A stretch of 64,000 nt of DNA from Geosiphon pyriformis. Its lineage: Eukaryota > Glomeromycota > Glomeromycetes > Archaeosporales > Geosiphonaceae. The translations under genes were made by a program, and so were the position numbers. Below are positions 11,858 to 22,700 of this stretch, one piece after another. Numbering within the stretch: the first letter of the stretch is position 1; each line of letters begins with the position of its first letter. The stretch is taken from NCBI GenBank assembly GCA_016748015.1, contig JAAOMT010000275.1, forward strand, positions 152,455-216,454, in the 5' to 3' direction. The notes beneath the pieces are model-generated. The model saw only the letters and a program-made list of their open reading frames with translations, searched no databases and was not told where the DNA came from.

Positions 11858-12355
11858 TTAAGGCAAAATGAGTTTTGTATCTAAGAAACCAAATCTTTGT
11901 ATTAGAGTTTTGGCTCTTCTAGCAATAGTTAAAACTCTTGGAACATCTAATTGTATAATGCCCAAAATTTCTGCCTGTATCTCTGAAGTTGTTTTCTTTA
12001 TAAGCTTCATGTCATCTATGATTTCACCAAGGTGACTATAGAGCTCTAGTTGTCTTCCATATGACAAGTTTTTGTCTATGGGTAAGATTTCTTTAATTGT
12101 TTTTCCAAGTGTGGTGGAAGGTACAAATATTGCTGCTGTTATACTTTCTAGCAGATATTTATCTATTTTGCTATCAATTTTTTTTCTTCTGGTAGTTGTT
12201 TTCTTTGGTCTAATAACAGTATGTGTTCTATTGTTATCAGTTATGGTGGTTTGTTTTCCAATGGTCAAAATAGCATTTGGATAGTTTTTAATCCAATACT
12301 CATAGAGAGTATAGAAGGCATTTTGAATGTTTTGATCCAGAAAATAATTGTTCAT
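11858..12355 (-). CDS. Ty3-1 third ORF, 165 aa, function unknown
   Basis: An uninterrupted 165-codon ORF starting ATG 41 bases after the pol stop and ending 128 bases before the 3' LTR. This is the env position of retroviruses, but there is no signal peptide and no membrane segment. The N-terminal part includes NNYFLDQNIQNAFYTLYEYW, followed by a basic patch RPKKTTTRRKKIDSK at about residues 49-63. The C-terminal half is helical-looking (ELYSHLGEIIDDMKLIKKT, then RVLTIARRAKTLIQRFGFLD). It has no stop codons although gag and pol have several, which may be chance in a short frame. I do not recognise a family; a nucleic-acid-binding role is only a guess from the basic patch. Confidence 0.65.
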   Translation of the reverse strand: MNNYFLDQNIQNAFYTLYEYWIKNYPNAILTIGKQTTITDNNRTHTVIRPKKTTTRRKKIDSKIDKYLLESITAAIFVPSTTLGKTIKEILPIDKNLSYGRQLELYSHLGEIIDDMKLIKKTTSEIQAEILGIIQLDVPRVLTIARRAKTLIQRFGFLDTKLILP

Positions 12356-12396
12356 GTTGATTGAAGATACCTCTGTTTTGGGAATGATGCATTTAT

Positions 12397-15300
12397 TTAT
12401 ACTTGATTTTTGTTAATCATTTGAGTCAATATTATCACAACAAACAACCAATCAGGTCGTTTGTAATATTTCTTGAGTCGCATGCTATAAACAGGTCGAT
12501 CATTAAAGATTGTTCCGGATTGATCTTGAAAAATATAAGAACCATTGTTCAAAATTTTGTTGATTATAAAGGGTTCTTTCCACCAGCTAGAGAATTTATC
12601 ACCATAAACATTGTCTTTGTCTGAATGGTATTCTAATACCAAGTCACCAATACTTAAAGAAAGTGTTTTATAGGTTTTCTTCTTTTTAAGCTTTTCTTGA
12701 AACTGTTTTATCTTTTCAAAAGCAACTATTTGTGCTTCTACCAATGAGTCAAGAATGGTACCAAGTCTTCTTTGCAAAATGTCTTTGTAATTTGCTATTG
12801 TAATCTCTTCAAAAAGTATTGTCTCAATGTCAATTTCTATTGGTAGTGTTGTTATGGGTCCATAGAGCAGATAAAAAGGTTCATAACTTGTTATGTCATC
12901 ATTCACAGTTCTATAAACAAACAAAGCTGAAGACAGTACTTTGTCCCATAAGTTTGTTTCTTCACTTGTTTTGGCTAGAGTTTCACATAGTGTTCTATTA
13001 AAACGTTCTATTAGGCCATTTGTTTGGGAGTGATAAGAAGAAAAAAGTTTGTGACATATTCTCATTTTTCTACAAAGTTTTTTAACCAGTGTACTGAGAA
13101 AAGCTTTTTCTCTATCAGATAAAAGTTCTCTGGGACAGCTATAATGGCAGATAATATCTTCATAAATGAAATTGGCTATTGAAACTGCTATTTGGTCTGA
13201 AGTGGCTCTTGCTTTTACCCACTTTGTAAGATAATCAGTAGCTGTAATAATGTATCTGTTGCCATCAGGGGTTATTGTTAAGAGTCTAACAACATCTATA
13301 CCAATTCTGTCAAATGGTTAGCCAACAGAGATTGGATGGATATCTTCTTTTCTATTGAGTTTTCCTCTTTTTTGGCAGATATCACAGATTTTAATGTACT
13401 CAGCAATGTCTTTTCCCAAGGTAGGCCAATAATAGCAAGCTAAAGTTTTCTGAATTGTTTTTGTTTTTTCAAAGTGTCCAGCTAATAGATCAGTGTACAT
13501 GTTATAGATCACAATTTCTCTTTCTTCAAATCTTATGACTCTCTGAGGGCGGTTAGGATCTTTTTTGTTTCTTTTGTATAGTTGGTTCTGGCAGATCAAA
13601 TAGAAATTTGATTGTTTATGCAAATGTTCTCTTTGCTGTCGATTGTATTTTGGTGAGTATTGTCCTTTACCCAAAAATTCTATTAAGGCATAATAGTTGT
13701 TCAAGTCCATTATTAAGTTTGGTTGTGAAAGAATTACTAATAATTAGGTTGGTTTGGTTTGAGATAGTTGTACTGTTACTGGATGGTAAGTCTAAAGAGA
13801 GCATTGGTGTTTTGATGATGTGCTTCTTTGTAATGTTGAATGTTATAGTCAAATTCGTCCAAGTGGAGTATCCAGCAGGCTATCCGTTTATGTTTTAGTC
13901 TTTTCTTGTTGTGCAGCCAAACCAAAACTTGATGATCTGTTACCACCAAAAACTTTACACCAAGGAGATATTTATTTCAGTAGCTAGTAGCCCAAACTAC
14001 TGCTAAGCATTCCTGTTCAGTAACTAAATAGTTCTTTTCTGCTGGTGTAAGAGTTCTACTGGCATAGGCTATTGCATGTTTCCTGCCATCTTCATCTTTT
14101 TGTGAAAGAACAGTACCAAGTCAATAGCCAGATGTATCAGTGTAAAGGATGAAAGGTTGATCCAGATCAGGTTGCTTGAGAATAGGTTCTGTAACCAATT
14201 TTTTTTTAAGGATTTCAAATGCTTTTTGCTGATGTATGTCCCAATGGTAGTTGACATTTTTTCTGAGTAGCTGATTGAGTGGAGAGGCAATTTTGGAGAA
14301 ATTCTTAACAAATTTGCAATAATAGGAGACCAAATCAAGGAAAGAATGTAACTCATAAACATTCATTAATTGTCTTATGTTCTGAACTTTTTCCACTTTG
14401 GCTGGATTAGGAAAGATTCTATCTTTTGTAATAAGATGGCCAAAAAATTGGGTGGATTGTCTTCCAAAGAAAGATTTGATTGGATTGATCTTAAGACCTG
14501 CATTTCTGAGAAGATCAAAAACTTTTTGCAAATGTTTAAGATGTTCATCCCAGGTTTTTGAGTACACCATTATATTGTCCAGATAGACCAGAACAAAGTT
14601 TTCTTTCACTGATTCAAATACTTTATCCATTAAGCATTAAAAGGTGGAAGGAGCATTGGTGAGACCAAAAGGCATGACTGTGAATTCATAGGTGCCATAC
14701 TTGGTGATAAAGACGGTTTTTTTCTGGCTTTCTGGATCCATCTCTACTTGCCAGAATCCAGCAATTAGATTAATAATTGAAAAGAAAGCAGCATCTTTGA
14801 ATTGGTCTAGTATTGTATCAATCTTGGGAAGTGGGTATATGTCTCTTTCAGTGATAACATTTAATTGGCAGTAGTCAACACAGAAGTATAGGGTTCTACC
14901 TTTCTTGGATACCATTACAACTGGGAAAGCCCATTTACTCTTGGTTTCTTGTATGAATCCAAGTTCTTTCATCCAGTTTATTTCTTTCTTGATGAACTCA
15001 TCATTTCAGCAATTAGATTGATAAGACTTCAAATGGATGGGGTGAGTTTCTCTGGTGGTGATGATGTGTTGTATCACATGGGTTCATCCTGGAGTATCAT
15101 CTTCTTTTGAGATAACTGGACTGTTTCTTGCTAACAGATTTTCAATGTCTATCTTTCTTTCTTCTGGGGAGGGTTCTCTTTGTTTTACTACTAATGATTG
15201 GATTTCAGGTGGTTCATTTTCAAAAGACTTCTGTACTTCTTTTAATTCATCTCTTGGTATTAGACTAATTGGTTTCCAATCTTTGTAATAGATCAGGCAT

Positions 15301-16463
15301 GATTTACATTCATTACTTGAAGAATACAAAGATTTATTGCACCAGCACTGGGCACAAAGTCCATGCCACCAATAACTGTATTTGGCTTTCTTGCCAGGCT
15401 TTTGGTCAAAGGTTCTTCTTAGAATATTATAGTAAGGCCAGCAGATCAGCTTGCCGTTTACAATAATTCCCTCTCTATTAGCTTTAACATTGTCTAATGG
15501 CTTGCCATTGCTGGTAAAAGTAGTGTAGACGAGTTCAGCAGTTTCTTTTTGTTCTTCTTGTTCATTTTCTTCATCACTTTCTTCATTATCTGATTCCTCT
15601 GATTGCTCATCTTCTTGATTTTTTTTGGTTGCTGAAGGAGTTGTCCAATGGTGACATTTAACCACAATGGGTTTTTTACCACATCTTATGGTTAGCCCAC
15701 AAAGTTCATAGTTGAGTAAGGCTTTTGCTTTCTTGAGCCACTCATTGTTAACAATAATGGTGTATTCTTTAGCTTCAGAAACTTCCATGTCAGTTTCAAT
15801 ACTGATGCCATTGATGCAAACAAAAATAGCTTTGGCAATGCCCAGACCTTTCTTCTTGTCACCATGTACATTGGTCATTGGTTAGATGGAAGGCTCATCA
15901 ATTTTTTTGCCAATTGCTTCAAAAAAGTGTTTGGCAATTACACTAACAGATGATCCACTGTCTAAGTTCAAGTCAATGAAGTAACCAGCCACTTGTGTTT
16001 TGCAAATTAGAGGAGTGACATTGCTGTTGTCAGCAAGTTCAGCTTGAAGAGAGTGTTTATTGGTCTTTGGTGTTTTCTTCTTGGGGATTAAAGATTTGTG
16101 GAGATCTTTTCTGAACTGTGGATGGGTCATTAACTGGCCAAAGGTAATGTGTGCTGGGGTTTTCATAAGATTTTTGATAACAGAATAAGATCCAGATTTT
16201 TGTACAATTTCTGGGGGTTCCAACTTTGGAGGGTTCTTAAAAACTTTGGCTTTTGGTGGCTCATTGTTATCAGCAGTGGAAGTTAAGGCTTTGTTAAGAT
16301 CTAGAACGAAATCAACCTTGGCTTTCTTTTTTTTTCTGGTTGATTCAGAAGTGTTAATTGCTAATTTATCCATGTCATGGTCATTATCAGTTAAGTTAAA
16401 AGTAAAAAAGGGGTTTTCTTCTGGTTGGCTTGCACTCTCACCCTTTGGAAGTGTGCCTACTAG
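12397..16463 (-). pseudogene. pol: Ty3-1 pol: protease, RT, RNase H, integrase (decayed)
   Basis: Read in the -1 frame after gag. Aspartic protease with intact LNLDSGSSVSVIA near 15950. A region with an acidic run (15530-15620), then CAQCWCNKSL...ECKSC at about 15290-15355, zinc-ribbon-like. RT at about 14000-14990: FCVDYCQLN, MPFGLTNAPSTF, then a stop (14637-14639) and the catalytic motif YLDN, which should be YLDD. RNase H follows ([27 protein letters not shown]). Integrase at 12397-13710 is in another frame: zinc-binding part with GHFEKTKTIQ and CDICQKR, then D (TDYLTKW), D (LLSDREKAF), E (SQTNGLIERFNRTL), and a C-terminal domain. In-frame stops include 15882-15884, 15084-15086, 14637-14639, 14121-14123 and 13315-13317, mostly explicable as CAA to TAA. 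Confidence 0.9.
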
Positions 16464-16469
16464 TTTAAA
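16405..16469 (-). promoter_or_regulatory. Putative -1 programmed ribosomal frameshift signal (gag-pol)
   Basis: On the minus strand the last gag codons read CCT TTA AAC TAG. This places the canonical slippery heptamer U UUA AAC (16463-16469) exactly in the gag frame and directly before the gag stop. After a -1 slip the ribosome reads CTA GTA GGC ACA, and that frame stays open through the protease. A six-base spacer (16457-16462) is followed by GCACACU (16450-16456), which pairs with AGAGUGC (16432-16438) with one A-A mismatch. Loop bases AAAGGG (16441-16446) can pair with CCCUUU (16407-16412), giving a possible H-type pseudoknot. Heptamer, spacing and frames are seen; function is inferred. 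Confidence 0.75.
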
Positions 16470-18010
16470 GGCTGATAAACAGTGGCTTTAACTAGAGGAT
16501 CCTTTCCAAAGAAATTAATGTTGGCATGGTTAGGTCTTTGATTAAGAGTATTATTGTTGATGGGTCTATTGTTTTGATTGTTATTATTTCTGGGGACTGG
16601 AGGAGATAAAAGAGAATTGTTGCAATCTCTTGAGAAATGTCCAGTTAATCTACATTTATAACATACAGAAGGACCACAATTTTGCTGTCTTTGATAAGGA
16701 GGTTGCTGGGACTGATTAAAACGTATTTCATATCTGGGTCTTTGTGATTGTAGGTTATCTCTAACTGCTTGTGCCAAAGGTTCTAATAACTGAGCAAGAT
16801 TGGCTGTAAGTCTATCAATTAATTGTTCATTTGGATCTTAAGTTTGGGTAGCAAAAGAAGCAGCAGCCATTTGAGGGGCAGAAGCCATGACAGGAGCAGG
16901 AGCAAAAACTAGAAATGTAGATCCCAAATGTATTCTTTGGTTGTCTTCAATTTGTTGGGCAAGTTCAATGACCATGTCCATTGTAGGATTGTCTTTAAGG
17001 ACCAAGAGAGACCAAAGAGCATAAGATAAATCAGTTCTCAATTCTTTTGTGAAGGAATAAATCTTTTGCTCTTCTGTTCAATTTCTTCCAGAGTCTACAT
17101 GCTTGATTAACTTTCTAATTGCTTTAGTATATTCAGTTACAATTTCACCAGGGCCTTGAATTCTTCTTTCTAATTCCATGCACCACTTGGATATCAAGAT
17201 TAGGATTCTTAATTTGTTTTCAAACCAGGTTGTGAAAGAGGTGTTGTTTTCTCTGGCATTTGCTGGCATCTATCTAATAATTTTTTGATGGGCATTAGCA
17301 TTAGTTTCCTGTGAGAACCAGGTAGTAGGAGAGCCTTGGAGGTAGCCACCAACAATTTGAAATTTGTACTCATTATCGTATTGGTTGGCTGTAGCAGCTC
17401 TTTCAAAGTCATCCAACCATTCAATTGGATCTTGTGCATCACCTCTGAATAATGGTAGTGAAGTGTTGTTTTTTTGCCCCAAGGCAGTTTGTATACCTTG
17501 GAGGGCAGCCAGGATGTTTGCTTGCATTGGATCTTGGGCCATTAGTTCAAGAGTTACTGTTTGTGTGGAGTGCTCTAATTTACTTGAGAAAATATCAAAA
17601 ATAGGGGCAGTTTGGTAACTTTCTTCTTCTGTTTCAAAGGGGTTTTCAACTAGTTGGTGAGCAGCAATCCAAATGTGAATTTGGTAATTCAGATATTCGA
17701 AATCAGAAAGCTGTTGTTCAAAGGTTGTGGAGTATAAGAGCTGATTGATGCTGGTATTTCTTTTTTCAAAATTGTCTTCAACATAAGCTTGATCAAAGTA
17801 ATAGATGGTATAAGCTGTGTAGATTTCAGCTGAATGCTCGTTCAGGAACCAGTTCCAAAAGTTTTGGAATTGTCTACTGGATTGTTCTTCAACAGAAAAA
17901 CAGATCAAGCAGGAGAGCAGAGGATTGAGTTTAATAAACTCTAGGTTGTTTCTGTTGTATACTGCAAAGTGTTCTTCTGATTGTTGTGGCAAGTATAAAT
18001 AATCACCCAT
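16460..18010 (-). pseudogene. gag: Ty3-1 gag (three in-frame stops)
   Basis: One continuous frame of 516 codons from ATG 18008-18010 (MGDYLYLPQQ) to TAG 16460-16462, broken only by stops at 17270-17272, 17078-17080 and 16838-16840. A capsid-like region lies at about 17100-17550 (LFRGDAQDPIEWLDDFERAA, AWFENKL-like TTWFENKLRI, and a region with PGEIVTEYTKAIRKLIK). The C-terminal nucleocapsid part has a zinc knuckle CYKCRLTGHFSRDC (CX2CX4HX4C, near 16620-16670), flanked by Gln- and Asn-rich sequence. The stops fit CAG/CAA to TAG/TAA and TGG to TGA. Gag forms the particle in which reverse transcription occurs. The absence of indels across 1.5 kb suggests a fairly recent insertion. Confidence 0.88.
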
Positions 18011-18039
18011 ACAATAAGGAAATAAGTGAATTTTGACAA

Positions 18040-18056
18040 CCTTACAGAGAGCACCA
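18040..18056 (-). promoter_or_regulatory. Ty3-1 primer-binding site
   Basis: Six bases inside the 5' LTR, the minus strand reads TGGTGCTCTCTGTAAGG. TGG is the complement of a tRNA CCA end. The same motif, with variants, follows the LTRs of Ty3-2, A, B and D. The tRNA species was not identified. Confidence 0.7.
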
Positions 18057-18062
18057 CTTTTA

Positions 18063-18715
18063 TGTTATGGGTTGGAGTAACAAGCTAACAGATAGCAAAG
18101 GAGAACAGGATTGTAGAATAATAGAAATAATCAAAGAGGAATTCAACTTTAAAAAGTGAATTGAATGAGTATAGATTCAATGTACGAGATCAGTCTCATA
18201 AAATATCTCAGTCGCTATTCTTTTCAAAGGTAACTCGGGAATCTGAAGGTAGAGAGATAGTGCATACTGTCAACAATTGATCACCACTGGTATAATTCTA
18301 TGCTTCATGTTAGTGCTCTTAGAATTCAATATCAGGTATCAACTTGTGCTTTTCAGTCACGTTTATTCAAATAATCTTTAAATGCTACAATTATATACAT
18401 CAAAAAAAGGCCAACAAGTAATCTTTTATCTTTAAGATGTTCAGATACTTGAAGGTAGGGAAAGAGAAATTAGTGATAAGAGAAGGATTAAGATAAAAGT
18501 TGTTATTTTATTTATTCTTTATTATTCAAATGCTTGTTATTACATGTTTTTCTACAGCTAAGAGATTCATTGCTTATATAGTTGTCAAAAGTGGTCAATA
18601 ATTAGGTCAATGATCAGGTCAATGATTACTTTCTAAAAATAGTGTGGCTAATCATATGACATCAGTGGCTAATACATGTGATAATTAATAAAAAGTATAG
18701 GTCTCAATCATAACA
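18063..18715 (-). repeat. Ty3-1 5' LTR
   Basis: 653 bp, TGTTATGG to CATAACA, partner of 11005-11729. It has only three of the 12-bp units (18593-18628). The right flank GTAT repeats the left target site. Confidence 0.93.
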
Positions 18716-18955
18716 GTATTATGGAGATGCATGGTGTCAGTTTTGGTTTTTACAAGCCTTACAGTTTTTTTTCTGGTTTAATAGCTCTGTGTCTGTTATG
18801 ATAGATTCATAGTGTTGCTCTGACTAGTCCAAGTGACTGGTTATGTGTAAAAAGCACATGATTTGTACTTAATTTAGATTACTTAGTTTGATATATTGTG
18901 CTAAATAACATTTGAGTCTTACTTATAAAATATTAATAAAAAAAACCAAAAAAAA

Positions 18956-19780
18956 CAAATAGTATATAAATTTATTTGAAAAATTTTTGAACAAATGAAT
19001 CTTAAATTTTAATTACTTTCTAATTAAATAATTTTATTTTTCATAAATACTTTTATTAATAAAGCTAAACTAAGTTCTATAATTAACAATAAACTATAAA
19101 ACAGTTAAAACCAAATATAAAAATTGTTTATTAAAAATAGTTTTTTGTAAAATTATAAACAAAAAAATCTTATATTTAAATGTGTTTTCTTTAAACTAAA
19201 GCCAAAAAAATTTTTAATTAACAAATAAATTTTCAAATATTAATAAAATTTGCCAGTTTTTACAATTAATATTAAAGATTTATTTATATTTAAAAAAACA
19301 TATTAGATTTTGAAGTTGATTAAAATAATTGCTGTTTTGTTTATATTAATAATAATAATATTAATTATAAAAAATTTACTGACAATATTTAAAATATTTT
19401 GTGTTATTATATAATAGTTATTAATTCAAATCATATTAGTGATAAAAGTTTTAATAATCAAATACAAAATCAAATTTATGTTGCTTTTAATCTTGTTAAT
19501 CTTTATTATAAACTTCAAAATTTATTTAATATCTGAAAAAAAACTTATATTTTTTTATTTTACATAAAAAAAAATTATAAAAAATCTTTTACAAAAAAGA
19601 ATAATAAAAATTTTTTGCAAAAAAAAAAACTTCATTTTAATTCAAGTTATTATAAACTTTGTACTTATTAAACAAATAAAAATTTGTTAAAATTTTATTA
19701 ATATAGCTATTATATATATAATTAAAAACTTAATAAACTTAGTATACATCTTTATTTTTTTCAAACTTTATTTTTTTATT
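18956..19780. other. AT-rich spacer between two converging LINE tails
   Basis: No protein similarity or repeat could be seen. It separates the A-rich 3' end of LINE-1 (+) from the 3' end of LINE-2 (-). Confidence 0.55.
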
Positions 19781-22700
19781 ATACTTTATAAATGAGATTC
19801 AAATACTATCTAATATTATACATCATATAAGTAATCTAAACTAGGTGTAAATCATGTTCTTACTACATATGACTAGCCACTCAGACTAATTAAAACAACA
19901 CTATGCAAATATGTGAACTGAAACTAAATTATTAATACCTGAAAAAAATAAGCAAAACTTATGAAAACTAAAGTGAACACCAAAAGCTTTAGCAATTTCA
20001 AGTAACTTGACAACACCAACAGAAAACTCTAAAAATCAAAATAAAAGCCAAATTATTAAGTGGAATTAGTCTATTCTTCTCCATAAATACACAATGTTTA
20101 GTGCAAACTGACCAGATATTATCCTTAAAAGTAAGACAAAGAGCACACAAAAATTCCACAACTCTATAATTTGCAACTTTAAGATATGAAAGACAGAAAT
20201 AGTCTCTTAAAGCCAACTCTCAAAAACAAAACTCTTACAAAAAGCTGTATACACAGAGACATCAGAAGCACAAGATAACAGAAGCTGGAAAACATAAAAA
20301 AAAGAGTGAGAAAGATCTGAAAGTTTCTTCTATTGAGCTGCATAGACATCCAACAATTAATGGCAGATAGAGCTGTTAGTGTTGTAAAAGAATAAATAAT
20401 CTGAAACTTTTATATTGTCACAGTACAAACATAAAACACTAGGGTAATGTCTGTTATAAAAGCACTTCCAAACAGCAACAGGCAGCCAATGATACAAAGC
20501 CTTTATAAAATAAGTGTGCATGCCAGTAAAGGTTTTGCTTATAAAACCTACTGTCATGTGTAAATTAGGATGTCACACCAAAGAAAAACTAAGCCAGTCA
20601 ATATCTGAAAGTAAATTTCCTATTAGAAATTTAGAACCAGAACCAATCTTCCAATGTACATGATGAACAGATCTAAAAATATTATGAGCAAAATATTTAA
20701 AATTACCAAAAACAATATTACTATCAGCCACAATATAGTGTCTTCTTAAATAGAGAGGAAGATACCAATCAGAAAAGGAAGCAGCAGCAGCAAGAGTGTC
20801 AGCACATTTATTTCTTAAATCACCTGAGTGATCTTTTACCTTGTGTCAATCTACTCTCAGATTCTTACTGCAAATAATGTCCACAATATGCTAATGTTCC
20901 ACCCAATATTAATTGTAAAAATCAAAGCACACTAAAAGCAATTTTGACTTGCATGCATCCAAAGCAGCCTGACTATCAGAAAACAAGTAAACTGAGCTAA
21001 AAGAGAGAACACATTTAAAAGCCAATACAATAGCTTATAACTCTGTTAAAATAGAAGACATTAAACCAGATACTCTAATACTCAAGCCCAAGTCAATGTC
21101 TTCAAAAATAACTGCAGCACCAGCTCTCCAATTAACAGTGTTCAAGTCTTTTAGAGATCCATCCATATATACAGACAGACAACCAGTATCAATACGAAAC
21201 AGTAAACTACTAATTGATCTAAACTTGTGAAACTCAAGAACTTTCGAAGAACCAATACCACATTTAAAAAGAGAAAGATGAACAGGGAGAGAAGCTGTGT
21301 TATTGAAAAAAGCAATAAAAAGATTGAACCAATCAGGAATGGGGCTGTAAGAGTCCAGCTTCTTTTACTATTTGAAAGTTCTCCAACAAAAATATTACCA
21401 CAACAGTCATGAAGCTAATTCATGAAGGCAATATTATAATATCAGAATAAAGGGAAAAACCTGAAAAATTTAGACTTATCAAAAATAGATGACATGGGTA
21501 TCCTATCCTGAAAATAAAAAGCATTGCTTGTAAGACCACTCAGAAATAGATTATAATCAAGAAAAATACAAACCACTTCTGCCAAAAAGTTATTAAAAGG
21601 ATTGACATGAATATAAACTAGAAAACACAAAGAATGAATAGAGTGCCAACACAAAACTTGCAAGTCATGAGATCTGTGAAAAAACAACTGACCCAAAATA
21701 CCATCAGAGTTTACAAAACACACAAGTAACACCAATTTACATTCAAATTAAATCTGCTCAAAAGTTTTCAAGCCATAAAAAAAAATGATAGATAGTATTA
21801 CTTAAAAAATCAAAAAGTAGATCAGACTTTAATTTTAGATCTTTATGGATTAAGGCATTTTACTTAATACACACACCAATAAGAATAAAGCTAAATTGTA
21901 TTCTGTAGCTGACAATAAAATGAAGAATGGCTAACACCAAATATAAAAACTGCTTATCTAAGATGGTTTTTTTTAGTACAAGATTGGTAAAAAAACAAAC
22001 ATCAGAATGTGCTTTGGCCAAGCTAGGCTTTAAAAGACTATTAGTTGACAGAAAAATACCTAGATAATAATAAGATTTCTCTTTTTTGGCAACAAAAATA
22101 GATGAGCTACTGATAAAAAATATAGAACTAACAATTCTACAATTAATAAGGATGACCACAGTCTTATTAGCATTGATAAAAATGTCATTAATCTGAAAAA
22201 ATTCACTGGCAACATTGAAAATATGTTGCATAGTACTCAGACTGTTATCAATCTAAATAGTATTATTAACAAAAGCTCCAGCAGCAAAAAAGAAAGACAA
22301 CTTAGCACTAGATTCTACATAATTATTTTTTAAAATAAAATAAGAATTCAATTTATATCCATACACACTTTCCTGTCTTTTAACTTCACAAAGAAGAGGA
22401 TCATAAAATATGTATCAGAGAAGAAATGAAAAGATTTCTCCCTAATCTAAACTATCATGCACATGGTAACTATTTGTCAAACCAAAGTTAGTTATGACTC
22501 TATTAAAGCAATTATTATGAATACTACCAAAGAAACAAATAAACTTACTATACATCTTAATCCTAATCAAGCTTTTTTTGAAATGTCTCTAACTAACAGA
22601 ATTGTAAGCCTTCTACATGTTTTATAAAACTAGCCAGAGTTCACAGTTTTTTTCCAAAGTATTCTTTATTACAGATCTAACTGCAAAAATGGGAGATTGT

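Larger units (their letters stand above)
11005..18715 (-). mobile_element. Ty3-1: near-complete Ty3/gypsy LTR retrotransposon
   Basis: A 7.7-kb element on the minus strand with the order 5' LTR (18063-18715), primer-binding site, gag, -1 frameshift signal, pol (protease, zinc-ribbon-like region, RT, RNase H, integrase), a third ORF and 3' LTR (11005-11729). Integrase after RT/RNase H defines the Ty3/gypsy order. The ends are TGTTATGG and CATAACA, and both flanks carry GTAT (11001-11004 and 18716-18719). It sits in LINE-1 ORF2, 26 codons before its stop. A handful of stop codons and at least one frameshift after RNase H make it inactive, yet it is the best preserved element here and probably among the youngest. 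Confidence 0.93.
5467..18801 (+). pseudogene. LINE-1 ORF2 (APE endonuclease, RT, RNase H), decayed
   Basis: Starts at ATG 5467, 21 bases after the ORF1 stop. An APE-like endonuclease lies at 5467-6230: INKFNN, LDGNFNKNS, KTIDYVFVSSN, and NTNHQVISVF, where the usual Asp before His is Asn. The RT domain runs from about 6960, with LWKHC, FHGDNFSVLK, LVLQDMQKAY and the catalytic motif FVNN (7733-7744) in place of F/YxDD. The reading resumes after the solo LTR at about 8751 (FFKINDIFINNNKT) and continues through a thumb region (8937-9626), an RNase H-like domain (about 9810-10200, first catalytic Asp replaced in VYINVF) and a Cys/His C-terminal domain (10380-11004). Ty3-1 is inserted 26 codons before the stop; the frame resumes at 18716 and ends at TGA 18799-18801. 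Confidence 0.8.
2640..18955 (+). mobile_element. LINE-1: decayed two-ORF non-LTR retrotransposon
   Basis: A non-LTR retrotransposon whose ORF1 (CCHC knuckle protein) and ORF2 (APE-type endonuclease, reverse transcriptase, RNase H, C-terminal domain) can be followed along the plus strand. The 5' end is approximate, taken from where recognisable ORF1 sequence begins. It is interrupted by a solo LTR at 3159-4060, a second solo LTR at 7771-8750 and Ty3-1 at 11005-18715. Reading frames resume across the two insertions whose edges are firm. The 3' tail (18815-18955) has the tRNA-like block seen in the other copies and ends in an A-rich run. Many CAA-to-TAA and TGG-to-TGA/TAG changes make it non-functional. 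Confidence 0.85.

Noticed and set aside
12072-12284. Plus-strand ORF of 70 codons, and others at 12403-12624, 12819-13001 and 14370-14586
   Set aside because: These are complements of well-supported Ty3-1 pol and third-ORF frames on the minus strand. Their hydrophobic translations are typical shadows.
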